Source: Bacteroidota bacterium (GTDB lineage Bacteria; Bacteroidota; Bacteroidia; Chitinophagales; BACL12). Taken from it: a DNA stretch of 64,000 bases. Both the position numbers and the translations under genes were made by a program. The notes beneath the pieces are model-generated. The model searched no databases. It was not told the origin of the DNA and saw only the letters and a list, made by a program, of their open reading frames with translations. This document shows, in pieces, positions 56,027 to 64,000 of the stretch. The stretch is taken from positions 620,001-684,000 of the forward strand of contig JADJIS010000001.1 in the NCBI GenBank assembly GCA_016706865.1. Reading direction: 5' to 3'. Position 1 is the first letter of the stretch. Every line of letters starts with the position of its first letter.

Positions 56027-56461
56027 ATGTTAAATATTCGAATTATAAATAAGTCGGCAAATGCCAATCCCGAATACGCAACAATACATGCTGCCGGAAT
56101 GGATCTGAGGGCCGATATTTCGGAAAAAATGGAACTTCTCCCTCTCGACCGATGTCTGGTGCCTACCGGTATATTTATAGAGCTTCCAATTGGTTATGAA
56201 GCCCAAATTCGCCCACGCAGCGGTCTTGCAATTAATTCCGGTATTACCCTTTTAAATTCCCCCGGCACTATAGACGCCGATTACCGCGGTGAGATCAAGG
56301 TTATTATGATAAACCTCTCGAAACAGCCTTTTTATATCAACCCCGGCGACAAGATCGCACAAATGGTAGTTGCAAAACACGAGATAGTGGTTTGGGAAAA
56401 TTCTACGGAACTTTCGTCTACAGACCGCGATACCGGCGGATTTGGTCACACAGGAAAGTAA
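56027..56461 (+). CDS. dut: dUTP diphosphatase
   Basis: All five trimeric dUTPase motifs are present: AGMDLRAD, RPRSGLAIN, GTIDADYRGEI, KIAQMVV and the C-terminal DRDTGGFGHTGK. 144 aa. Nine bases after the flippase stop. Confidence 0.97.
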   Translation: MLNIRIINKSANANPEYATIHAAGMDLRADISEKMELLPLDRCLVPTGIFIELPIGYEAQIRPRSGLAINSGITLLNSPGTIDADYRGEIKVIMINLSKQPFYINPGDKIAQMVVAKHEIVVWENSTELSSTDRDTGGFGHTGK

Positions 56462-56529
56462 TTTCAGGTCACTTTATTTCTGCCTAACGGTTGATAGTTT
56501 ATCTTTGCAGCCCAAAACAATAGATAGAT

Positions 56530-57534
56530 ATGAATATTATTATTCCAATGGCGGGAATGGGCAAAAGAATGCGACCACACACCCTCACTGTGCCAAAACC
56601 GTTGATCCCTGTTGCAGGAAAGGCAATAGTACAGCGCCTCGTGGAAGATATAGCACAAACCACCGATGAAAAAATTGAGGAGATCGCCTTTATAGTTGGT
56701 CGTTTTGGAAAGGAAGTGGAAGATGGTCTTGTTAAAATTGCCGAGGAACTTGGAGCCAAAGGAAAGATCTGTTATCAGGATGAACCACTGGGAACAGCAC
56801 ACGCAATTTTGTGCGCCGGAGATACTATCAGCGGACATATCATAATTGCCTTCGCAGATACGTTATTCAAAACCGATATCAAGATAGATACCAATAACGA
56901 CGGCATTATTTGGGTGAATAAAGTGGACAATTGGAAGAATTTTGGTGTTATTGAACTCAATAATGAAGGTTTCATCACCAATTTTGTTGAAAAACCCGAT
57001 CATTTTGTTTCTGATCTCGCTATAATCGGAGTTTATTATATGAAGGATGGAGAATTGTTGCGCAAAGAAATGCAATATCTCATTGACAATAATATTAAAG
57101 AAAAAGGGGAATATCAATTGACCAACGCTCTGGAAAGCATGAAACAAAAAGGATACAAATTTAGTCCGGGCAAAGTGGATGAGTGGCTGGATTGCGGAAA
57201 TAAAGACGCAACCGTATATACAAATCAGCGCATTCTCGAATTAAAAAAGGACAGTGAAAAACTTGTAGCAGATTCAGTGAAATGTGTTAATTCCGTAATT
57301 ATTTCTCCTTGTTATATCGGAGAAAATGTGGTGATAGAAAATTCCGTAGTGGGTCCACATGTATCCATTGGAAAGAACTCAACAGTTAAAAATTCGTTAA
57401 TAAGGAATTCAATCATACAAAATTCCGTTATTATTACAGAAAAAAATATCTCCAACTCCATGATTGGTAGTTTTGCTTCAGTTGAGGGCAAGGCAGAGGA
57501 TTTGAGTTTAGGGGATTACAGTACTCAGGCATGA
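56530..57534 (+). CDS. Sugar-phosphate nucleotidyltransferase
   Basis: N-terminal PMAGMGKRMRPHTLTVPKPLIPVAGK is the nucleotide-binding signature of NDP-sugar pyrophosphorylases; YQDEPLGTAHAI and FADTLF follow. The C-terminal ~90 residues are a left-handed beta-helix (IGENVVIENSVVGPHVSIGKNSTVKNSLI). It makes an NDP-sugar (dTDP-glucose or similar) for surface glycans. Its stop overlaps the next gene by four bases (ATGA). Confidence 0.9.
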   Translation: MNIIIPMAGMGKRMRPHTLTVPKPLIPVAGKAIVQRLVEDIAQTTDEKIEEIAFIVGRFGKEVEDGLVKIAEELGAKGKICYQDEPLGTAHAILCAGDTISGHIIIAFADTLFKTDIKIDTNNDGIIWVNKVDNWKNFGVIELNNEGFITNFVEKPDHFVSDLAIIGVYYMKDGELLRKEMQYLIDNNIKEKGEYQLTNALESMKQKGYKFSPGKVDEWLDCGNKDATVYTNQRILELKKDSEKLVADSVKCVNSVIISPCYIGENVVIENSVVGPHVSIGKNSTVKNSLIRNSIIQNSVIITEKNISNSMIGSFASVEGKAEDLSLGDYSTQA

Positions 57535-59309
57535 TAAAAAATACTAAAAATTTACTCTATCTATTATCCATAGTTTTTTTACTTACGGTATCCGCGTGCA
57601 GCGGCACTAAAAAAACACAAACTACAAATACAGAACCCAATAGAATGCCGCAGAAAACTTTTTCTGCTAAAGGGGAGGGAAAAATTGATTCTGCAGAAAT
57701 TGAACGATTATATATTGATGGTTGTAAATTTCTCGCAACCGATGATATTGAAAAAGCAGTAAATGCTTTTGGTGATATATTAAAAGTTGATCCAAATAAT
57801 ACTGCAAGTATGTTTCAACTGAGTACTATTTATTTTAAATATGGTCAGTTGGGAGATGCACAAAATTATATCAAAAATGCAGTTGCACTTGAACCGAAAA
57901 ATATTTATTACCAATTATTGTATGCCGACATTTTATCTTACAGTGCATCTTTCGACAAAGCTGCAGAGGTATATGAAAACATATTGAAAGATCAGGCATT
58001 TAGCGAGGAAGTTTATTATCGTTTAGCATACAGTTATGAAAAGGCGGGAAAAAAGGAAGATGCCATAAAAACGATGCAAAGGCTTCTAGCTTTAGAGGGT
58101 GAGAATGAATCTGTTCTTTTTGAATTACAGCGACTTTATGCAATGAACGATCAACCGGACAAAGCGATTGAAGCTCTTCTTAAACTTATTGAAATAGATC
58201 CTTACAACAGCGGATATCTGCGTTATTTAAGTGAATATTACGAACGCGCCGGTCAACCTGAACTTGCACAACAAACTTTTGATAAATTGTTGCTCACCGA
58301 CAGCAGTAATGTTGATCTGCAATTCCGCAAAGCGAGTTTTCAAAAAAAAGCGGGAGATGAAAACGCCTATTTTAATACGATGCATAAAGCATTTGCAAAT
58401 GGATTGGGAAATATAGATACAAAAATATTTTATCTCGTTCTATTTGTTGATTCACTCGACAAACCAAATTTTAAATTAAAGGATACCGTTTTAACCTGGA
58501 CAAAATTATTGGTGGAAGCGCATCCTGAAGATGCAAAATCGTTTGCCATGCGCGGTGATTTTTTATTTTATTCCGGTGAATTGCGCAGTGCAGCTGCTGC
58601 CTATAATAAATCGTTGAATATCCGAAGTGACATTTATGACGTATGGATAAAAATGTTTTATATCTATTCCGATCTTAGAGAATTTGATTCGTTAAAAAAT
58701 GTAACTAATTCAGCCATAGAATTATATCCCAACCAACCCCTTGGATATTATTTTAATGGTGTTGCATTGAATAATATTAATGATGCGGATGCTGCCATAA
58801 AAACATTAAAAAGAGGTTTGCCTCTTACGGTTTCCAATACACAATTAAGAGCCGACATTTTCACGGAACTTGGCAATGCTTATAATGATGTAAAAAATTA
58901 TGTGGAATCGGATAAAGCATTTGAAAATAGTTTGCAGTTAAATCCCGATAATCCATTTACGCTGAATAATTATGCTTACTTTTTATCGGTGCGCAACGAA
59001 AATTTAGAACGCGCTGCAGAAATGTCGGCAGCTTCCATAAAATTAGTTCCCGATAATGCATCTTTGGAAGATACCTATGCATGGATATTGTATAAACAAA
59101 AAAAATATAAGGATGCGAAGTTGTGGATGGAAAAAGCATTAGCTCATGGAGGAAAAGACAGCGGCACGGTTTTAGAACATTATGGAGATATTTTATATCA
59201 GCTCGGAGATAAAGATCAGGCAGTGGAATATTGGATCAAAGCAAAAGCTGCCGGCGACGCTTCCGATCTGATCGATAAAAAGATCAACGATAAAACCTTA
59301 TATGAATAA
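57531..59309 (+). CDS. TPR lipoprotein
   Basis: 592 aa. Lipobox LLTVSACSG (Cys about 23), a short linker and about 12 TPR units (for example IEKAVNAFGDILKVDPNNTA, FDKAAEVYENILKDQ, PDKAIEALLKLIEIDPYNS, YVESDKAFENSLQLNPDNP). A scaffold in the periplasm, conserved in this gene order in the phylum. Overlaps the DUF4292 gene by eight bases. Confidence 0.88.
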   Translation: MIKNTKNLLYLLSIVFLLTVSACSGTKKTQTTNTEPNRMPQKTFSAKGEGKIDSAEIERLYIDGCKFLATDDIEKAVNAFGDILKVDPNNTASMFQLSTIYFKYGQLGDAQNYIKNAVALEPKNIYYQLLYADILSYSASFDKAAEVYENILKDQAFSEEVYYRLAYSYEKAGKKEDAIKTMQRLLALEGENESVLFELQRLYAMNDQPDKAIEALLKLIEIDPYNSGYLRYLSEYYERAGQPELAQQTFDKLLLTDSSNVDLQFRKASFQKKAGDENAYFNTMHKAFANGLGNIDTKIFYLVLFVDSLDKPNFKLKDTVLTWTKLLVEAHPEDAKSFAMRGDFLFYSGELRSAAAAYNKSLNIRSDIYDVWIKMFYIYSDLREFDSLKNVTNSAIELYPNQPLGYYFNGVALNNINDADAAIKTLKRGLPLTVSNTQLRADIFTELGNAYNDVKNYVESDKAFENSLQLNPDNPFTLNNYAYFLSVRNENLERAAEMSAASIKLVPDNASLEDTYAWILYKQKKYKDAKLWMEKALAHGGKDSGTVLEHYGDILYQLGDKDQAVEYWIKAKAAGDASDLIDKKINDKTLYE

Positions 59310-60054
59310 AATTATTTCTTTTTTCCTGTTAGCTGCCTTTTCCTATTCTTCGTGCGAGACCACTAAAAATATTTTTGGCAATAAGGTTAAAGAAACTACC
59401 GTTGAAGAACTTAATACAAAGGTTTTAGAAAAATATATTGTCTACAAAACTTTCTCAGCTAAAGCCAATATCGACCTTACCGGTCCAGACTTAAGCCAAA
59501 GTGTAAATGCGCAGATAGATATTTTAAAAGATTCTGTAATTGGAATTTCACTGCGTGTAATGGGTATTGAAGGAGCACGGGTGATGATAACACCAGATTC
59601 CATAAAAATACTCGATCGTTTAAATCAACAATACATTCCAAGAAGTTTTTCTTTTATAGAAACAAACTTTTCATTACCCATCACCTATTCCGATCTGGAA
59701 AATCTTATTTGCGGAAATCCGGTTTTTTATAATAATACCACGCTAACACAGGGTGTAAGTGACGACAAATATGTACTCTTTGCGCAAAAGGGTGTTTATA
59801 AAAACACGATCTGGCTTAGTCCCGAAGTAGATATACTGCGTATGTTTATCGAAGATTTAATGAACAAAAGAACGCTCACCCTTACTTATGCCGAGTTCGA
59901 CAAAATAGAAGGGAGACAATTTGCGTTCTTACGTACCATTTTAATAGATGCCACAGATGATTTTACAGCCAATATCGCATTCTCAAAAATCACCTTCGAC
60001 CAGCCCTTTGAATTTACCTTCAACGTTAATCCAAAGTACGAGCGGATTGATTAA
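59302..60054 (+). CDS. DUF4292 family lipoprotein
   Basis: 250 aa. Lipobox AAFSYSSCETT. The mature part resembles LolA/LolB-type half-barrels: TFSAKANIDLTGPDLSQSVNAQIDILKDSVIGISLRV and VMITPDSIKILDRLNQQYI, which is the DUF4292 pattern. An outer-membrane or lipoprotein role is inferred from the fold. Confidence 0.88.
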   Translation: MNKIISFFLLAAFSYSSCETTKNIFGNKVKETTVEELNTKVLEKYIVYKTFSAKANIDLTGPDLSQSVNAQIDILKDSVIGISLRVMGIEGARVMITPDSIKILDRLNQQYIPRSFSFIETNFSLPITYSDLENLICGNPVFYNNTTLTQGVSDDKYVLFAQKGVYKNTIWLSPEVDILRMFIEDLMNKRTLTLTYAEFDKIEGRQFAFLRTILIDATDDFTANIAFSKITFDQPFEFTFNVNPKYERID

Positions 60055-61360
60055 TCCAATTCTTAGTCTTTTAATTCTTCTATTTATTTTCAACAGCGAT
60101 GTTTCCGCACAAAGCGGTGATAAAAAAACACTGCAAAATAAATACGAAAAATTGCAGGATGAAATTAAAGATGCAGAAGATCTTTTATCCACTACCAAGA
60201 AAAAAAAGGAAAACTCTCTCGACGAATTAAAATTATTGAATCGCAAAATTGATATGCGGGAGGAAGTGATCAGCAATATTGCACAACAGGTTTCCGGTGT
60301 AAACAAACAACTTACTGAAACGAATACCGCAATTAATGCAATGGAAAACGATATGGACGAATTGAAAAAACAATACGCCCAAATGGTTTATTACACGTAT
60401 TTAAATGATGAAAATTTTAAACCCCTCCATTTTATTTTTTCGGCAAAAAGCATAAACGATGCATTCCAGCGAATGCAGTATATACGCTCCTTTCACAGCT
60501 TCCGGAAAGAACAGATAACTGCTATTGAAGAAATTAGTGAGACACTGAAAAATAAAAGAAATGCAATTGAGGAAGATAAAGAGGAGAAAGTAGTTTTACT
60601 GACAAAAGAAGAACAACAAAAAAAGAAACTTGATGAAGAAAAAGCATCGAAGGATAAAACGGTAAAAACTTTACTTTCCAAAGAAAAAGATCTCAAAAAA
60701 CAAATTGATAAAAAGAAAAAAGATGCCACTGATCTCAATAAAAAAATTCAGGCGGTAATTGCGGAGGAGATCAGAAAGGAAAAAGAAAAAGCGGAAGCAG
60801 CTGCACTTGCCGCCGCAAAATTAAAAGAGAAAGAAACTAAAAGCACCAGTCCGGAAACAAAAACAACAACTCCGGTCACAGAGAAAAAAACCACAACTGA
60901 AGCAAAAACTGTCAATCTCGGACTCACTCCCGAAATGCAATTAATTTCCAAAAACTTTGAGGGAAATAAAGGCAAATTACCCTGGCCTGTCGAACGAGGA
61001 ACGATAACAGAACGATTTGGTAAACACGCACATCCTGTTTTAAGAGATGTAATTATCGAAAATAACGGGATTGACATTGCCACAGCGGAAGGTTCAGCGG
61101 TAAGAGCGGTGTTTGACGGAGAAGTAGTAAATATCATTTTCAACCCGGCATTTCAGAAAGGTGTCATCATAAAACACGGGGAATATTACTCTGTTTACAC
61201 CAATATCGCCGAAGTAACAGTAAAAGCAGGAGACAAAATAACCACCAAACAAAAAATTGGTACGGCATGGGAAGATCCTGAGGAAGGAAAGACGGAGGTG
61301 CACCTGGAGATCTGGAAAAACACGGTAATTCTGGATCCTGCCTTGTGGATCAGCAAATAA
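60047..61360 (+). CDS. Murein hydrolase activator/peptidase, EnvC/M23 type
   Basis: Signal peptide (MINPILSLLILLFIFNSDVSAQ) from a TTG start at 60047 that overlaps the upstream stop by eight bases; the frame is open further back (ATG 59948) only inside the DUF4292 gene. Long coiled coil (about 20-260, Lys/Glu-rich), linker, then an M23 (LytM) domain with LPWPVERGTITERFGKHAHPVL, GIDIATAEGSAVRAVFDG, VIIKHGEYYSVYTNI and VHLEIWKN. Zinc ligands may be partly missing (HxxxD pattern is NNGIDI; VHLEIW retains one His), so it may act as an activator rather than an enzyme. Confidence 0.87.
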   Translation: MINPILSLLILLFIFNSDVSAQSGDKKTLQNKYEKLQDEIKDAEDLLSTTKKKKENSLDELKLLNRKIDMREEVISNIAQQVSGVNKQLTETNTAINAMENDMDELKKQYAQMVYYTYLNDENFKPLHFIFSAKSINDAFQRMQYIRSFHSFRKEQITAIEEISETLKNKRNAIEEDKEEKVVLLTKEEQQKKKLDEEKASKDKTVKTLLSKEKDLKKQIDKKKKDATDLNKKIQAVIAEEIRKEKEKAEAAALAAAKLKEKETKSTSPETKTTTPVTEKKTTTEAKTVNLGLTPEMQLISKNFEGNKGKLPWPVERGTITERFGKHAHPVLRDVIIENNGIDIATAEGSAVRAVFDGEVVNIIFNPAFQKGVIIKHGEYYSVYTNIAEVTVKAGDKITTKQKIGTAWEDPEEGKTEVHLEIWKNTVILDPALWISK

Positions 61361-61429
61361 ATTTGAGAAAGGTGGTTTTCGCTTATAAAAAACAGCTACC
61401 TTTGTTTTAATAATCAAATTGTTCAAGAA

Positions 61430-61642
61430 ATGAATACTGTGTTATTACTTGCAATGCCTAGCGGAATGGAATGGATAATAATCGTTTTAGCTATTTTACT
61501 ACTTTTTGGCGGAAAGAAAATTCCGGAACTGATGCGTGGTATCGGTAAAGGAATTCGCGAATTTAACGATGCGAAAAACAACGTTAGCCGCGAAATACGC
61601 GAAGGCGTTAATGATGAACCTAAGAAGACTGAAGATAAATAA
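61430..61642 (+). CDS. tatA: Twin-arginine translocase subunit TatA
   Basis: 70 aa. Short N-terminal membrane helix (WIIIVLAILLLFGG), the FGGKKIPELMRGIGKGIREF amphipathic helix typical of TatA/E, and a charged tail. tatC is not in the window. Confidence 0.93.
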   Translation: MNTVLLLAMPSGMEWIIIVLAILLLFGGKKIPELMRGIGKGIREFNDAKNNVSREIREGVNDEPKKTEDK

Positions 61643-61660
61643 TTTATCTCCCTACCTTCC

Positions 61661-63103
61661 ATGAGTTTAGATCTAGGTCCTTTATTACAATCCGGTTTAA
61701 GGAATGTTCAGGCTGATTTGTGTGCGGGTAAGTTTACTCTCAGACAGGTTGTAGAGCATTATTTACAGGTAAACCGCGAAAAAAAACACCTCAACGCTTT
61801 TTTAGAATTATTTGAACACGATGCATTGCAAAATGCAGATGAAATAGGTTCCAGGATCATCTCCCAAAAACCACTTGGTAAATTATTCGGGATGGTGATT
61901 GGAGTTAAGGATGTAATTGCCATAAAAGGCAAAAAACTCACAGCTTCCTCCAAAATACTCGACGATTTTGAATCTTTATATAATGCTACTGTAATTGAGC
62001 GATTGCTCAAGGAAGATGCAATAATTATTGGTCGCTGCAATTGCGACGAATTTGCCATGGGTTCCAGCAATGAGAACTCAGCTTTCGGACCTGTGTTGAA
62101 CGATATGGATAATACCCGGGTTTCAGGGGGAAGTAGCGGCGGATCGGCCGTTGCTGTGCAGGCCGGACTTTGTATGGCGAGTCTGGGTTCTGAAACCGGT
62201 GGTTCCATTCGTCAACCCGCAGCTTTTTGTGGAACAATTGGCATGAAACCTACTTACGGACGCTTATCGCGCTACGGTTTGGTAGCCTTTGCCTCCTCTT
62301 TTGATCAGATCGGTCCTATTACCAATAATATTGAGGATATGCAGTTGATGATGGAGGTGATGGCAGGATTTGATGCCCACGACAGCACTTCATCCACCCA
62401 CAAACCGCAGCATTACAGTACAGATACCCCTGTGACAAAACTCAAAATCGCTTACTACCCTCAAACGCTGGATAATCCCAAAATTGACCCCGAGATCTCT
62501 TCAGCTTTGTATAAACTTATTGACCAACTTCGTGCAGAAGGGCATACAGTTGAGCCACAAGACCTCAAATCACTCGATTACTTAGTTCCGACCTATTACG
62601 TTCTGACCACCGCTGAGGCTAGCTCTAATTTAAGTCGTTTTTCCGGCATTCATTACGGGTTTCGTGACATGCAAGCGGGTGATATGGAGGCAGTTATCAA
62701 AAAATCGAGGTCGACAGGTTTTGGAAAAGAGGTGCAGCGCCGCATCATACTTGGAACTTTTGTGCTCAGTTCGGGTTATTATGATGCCTATTATACGAAA
62801 GCACAGAAGGTAAGAAGGATAATTCGTGACGACACAGTTAAGACCTTATCCGAATACGACCTCATACTTTTACCGACAACACCCACCACCGCTTTCAAAC
62901 TCGGAGAAAAAACAACTGACCCGATCGAGATGTATTTGGCGGATATTTTCACCGTTCAGGCAAATATTACAGGCCTCCCCGCCATCACCGTCCCTTTATT
63001 TAGACATAGCAATGGCATGCCATTTGGCGCACAACTTATGGCAAATTACTTTAGAGAAGACATCCTCATGTCTGTGACATCACACATTCTTAAAAATTAT
63101 TAA
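61661..63103 (+). CDS. gatA: Asp-tRNA(Asn)/Glu-tRNA(Gln) amidotransferase subunit A
   Basis: Amidase-signature enzyme of tRNA-dependent Gln/Asn synthesis. Catalytic triad context: Lys in GVKDVI, cis-Ser in GGSSGGSAVA and nucleophile Ser in GSETGGSIRQPA. The GatA-specific LSRYGLVAFASSFDQIGP follows. 480 aa. 18 bases after tatA. Confidence 0.97.
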   Translation: MSLDLGPLLQSGLRNVQADLCAGKFTLRQVVEHYLQVNREKKHLNAFLELFEHDALQNADEIGSRIISQKPLGKLFGMVIGVKDVIAIKGKKLTASSKILDDFESLYNATVIERLLKEDAIIIGRCNCDEFAMGSSNENSAFGPVLNDMDNTRVSGGSSGGSAVAVQAGLCMASLGSETGGSIRQPAAFCGTIGMKPTYGRLSRYGLVAFASSFDQIGPITNNIEDMQLMMEVMAGFDAHDSTSSTHKPQHYSTDTPVTKLKIAYYPQTLDNPKIDPEISSALYKLIDQLRAEGHTVEPQDLKSLDYLVPTYYVLTTAEASSNLSRFSGIHYGFRDMQAGDMEAVIKKSRSTGFGKEVQRRIILGTFVLSSGYYDAYYTKAQKVRRIIRDDTVKTLSEYDLILLPTTPTTAFKLGEKTTDPIEMYLADIFTVQANITGLPAITVPLFRHSNGMPFGAQLMANYFREDILMSVTSHILKNY

Positions 63104-63212
63104 AATTTGGGTGTTGATAAGGTTTTTATTGTGTGTGAGCACAATATTTCTTTAATTTTATAGTTTTATAGCCTTTAGTAACAGCCTAACTAAAATTTAC
63201 AGGGAATTAACT

Positions 63213-64000
63213 ATGCATTACATCAGAATTACCGTATTATGCCTTTTGCTTGCAGGGGTAGCGAAAGCACAAGTCTCTAATTCTTCTTCCAACGATCAAT
63301 TGACGTTGAACTCCACCAGTGAGAGTGTCAATGCTATAGATTCGATGTTTGAAAGTTTTTATTCCACCAATCCGGCGTGGAAGTTCAACGAAAAAGATTA
63401 CGATCTTTTAGGATATGCAGCTACCGACACCCCGAGATTTACTCCGGAAGTGTATGCAGAACGTATTTCTAAAATCAACTCCTCAATTCCTTATACTTAT
63501 AACAAATCGGTTCAGGGTTTTCTGGATCTGTATTGTATGCGACGCCGCGGACAGGTTTCCAATATGTTGGGATTGAGCCAGACTTATTTCCCGATGTTTG
63601 AAGCCGAACTCGACAGAAATAATATGCCTATAGAACTTAAATATCTTGCTATAATTGAATCAGCATTAAATACACATGCAGTTTCAAAAGCAGGAGCTAC
63701 AGGTTTGTGGCAGTTTATGTATGGAACAGGAAAATTGATGGGCTTGCAAATTGATACCTATGTTGATGAGCGCCGCGATCCGCAATTGGCGACAATTGCT
63801 GCTGTTAAATACCTGAAACAATTACATGATATTTATAACGATTGGTTTTTGGCAATTGCCGCTTATAACTGCGGACCAGGAAATGTGAATAAAGCATTAC
63901 GCAAAGCAGGCGGTGGTGACAAAACATTTTGGGATATCGAGACCTATTTACCAAAAGAAACCCGCGGATATGTTCCGGCGTTTATTGCTGCAAGTTATGT
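63213..64000 (+). CDS. Lytic transglycosylase, MltD-like (3' end missing)
   Basis: Begins at ATG 63213 with a signal peptide (LLLAGVAKAQ), runs 262 codons and leaves the window open. SLT domain: YLAIIESALNTHAVSKAGATGLWQFMYGTGKLMGL (catalytic Glu in IESAL), VDERRDPQLAT, AIAAYNCGPGNVNKAL. LysM repeats are expected beyond the window. It belongs to GH23 like the gene at 26205 but is a different subgroup. Confidence 0.93.
   Translation, partial: MHYIRITVLCLLLAGVAKAQVSNSSSNDQLTLNSTSESVNAIDSMFESFYSTNPAWKFNEKDYDLLGYAATDTPRFTPEVYAERISKINSSIPYTYNKSVQGFLDLYCMRRRGQVSNMLGLSQTYFPMFEAELDRNNMPIELKYLAIIESALNTHAVSKAGATGLWQFMYGTGKLMGLQIDTYVDERRDPQLATIAAVKYLKQLHDIYNDWFLAIAAYNCGPGNVNKALRKAGGGDKTFWDIETYLPKETRGYVPAFIAASY

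Noticed and set aside
59948..60046. Upstream extension of the EnvC/M23 gene to ATG 59948
   Set aside because: It lies inside the DUF4292 gene and puts 33 non-signal residues before a clear signal peptide; the TTG at 60047 fits better.

Overview
The window is AT-rich chromosomal DNA of a member of the Bacteroidota. Several independent signs agree: at least eight secreted proteins end in a type IX secretion (T9SS, por/gld) type A sorting domain, the gliding-motility gene gldC is present, families restricted to this phylum occur (DUF2480, DUF4292, DUF6150, SurA/PpiD-like foldase), and the tyrosine integrase starts with the phylum's usual MATxNFYL type N-terminus. A nitrous-oxide reductase accessory cluster (nosL-nosD-nosF-nosY) and a heme A synthase indicate a respiring, N2O-reducing organism of the Chitinophaga/Saprospira/Sphingobacterium side of the phylum. 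Species cannot be read from the sequence.

Layout. 1-3624: tail of the nos operon (+), needed for copper loading of NosZ, which should lie left of the window. 3626-5535: cyanophycinase-like S51 peptidase and heme A synthase (-). 5733-15540: secreted and lipoprotein genes, an ATP-dependent DNA ligase/exonuclease repair pair with a palindrome at its promoter, and three members of a secreted family carrying a YxDx(D/E)PD N-terminus, one of them frameshifted. 15713-22004: a 6.3-kb integrative element in the 3' end of a tRNA-Phe gene, with 19-bp direct-repeat att sites, integrase, HTH/Xis-like protein, a filamentous-phage-type (gene II/X) replication protein, a T4 Imm-like superinfection immunity protein and accessory genes. 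22066-22330: three degenerate tRNA-Phe copies with small hairpins inserted. 22367-36018: membrane and glycosyltransferase genes, periplasmic foldase, lytic transglycosylase, LptC, an outer-membrane protein, CoaX, GldC, patatin and a gamma-carbonic-anhydrase-like protein. 36019-37870: 1.85 kb without intact genes, holding gene remnants and terminators. 37871-49576: CreD and a block of large T9SS cargo proteins, including two tandem cytochrome c/copper monooxygenase fusions, an Asp-box beta-propeller protein and a clan GH-A-like hydrolase. 49816-54478: phospholipid synthesis enzymes and two secreted proteins of unknown role. 54533-64000: a tightly packed envelope operon (flippase, Dut, nucleotidyltransferase, TPR lipoprotein, DUF4292 lipoprotein, EnvC/M23 protein, TatA, GatA, lytic transglycosylase).

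The most unusual parts are the small tRNA-Phe element, which combines a single-stranded-phage-type Rep with chromosomal integration but shows no capsid, Zot or relaxase gene; the adjoining hairpin-bearing tRNA pseudogene array; and the tandem secreted cytochrome c-PHM-like proteins. Intergenic DNA is also rich in short degenerate tandem repeats of several different families.
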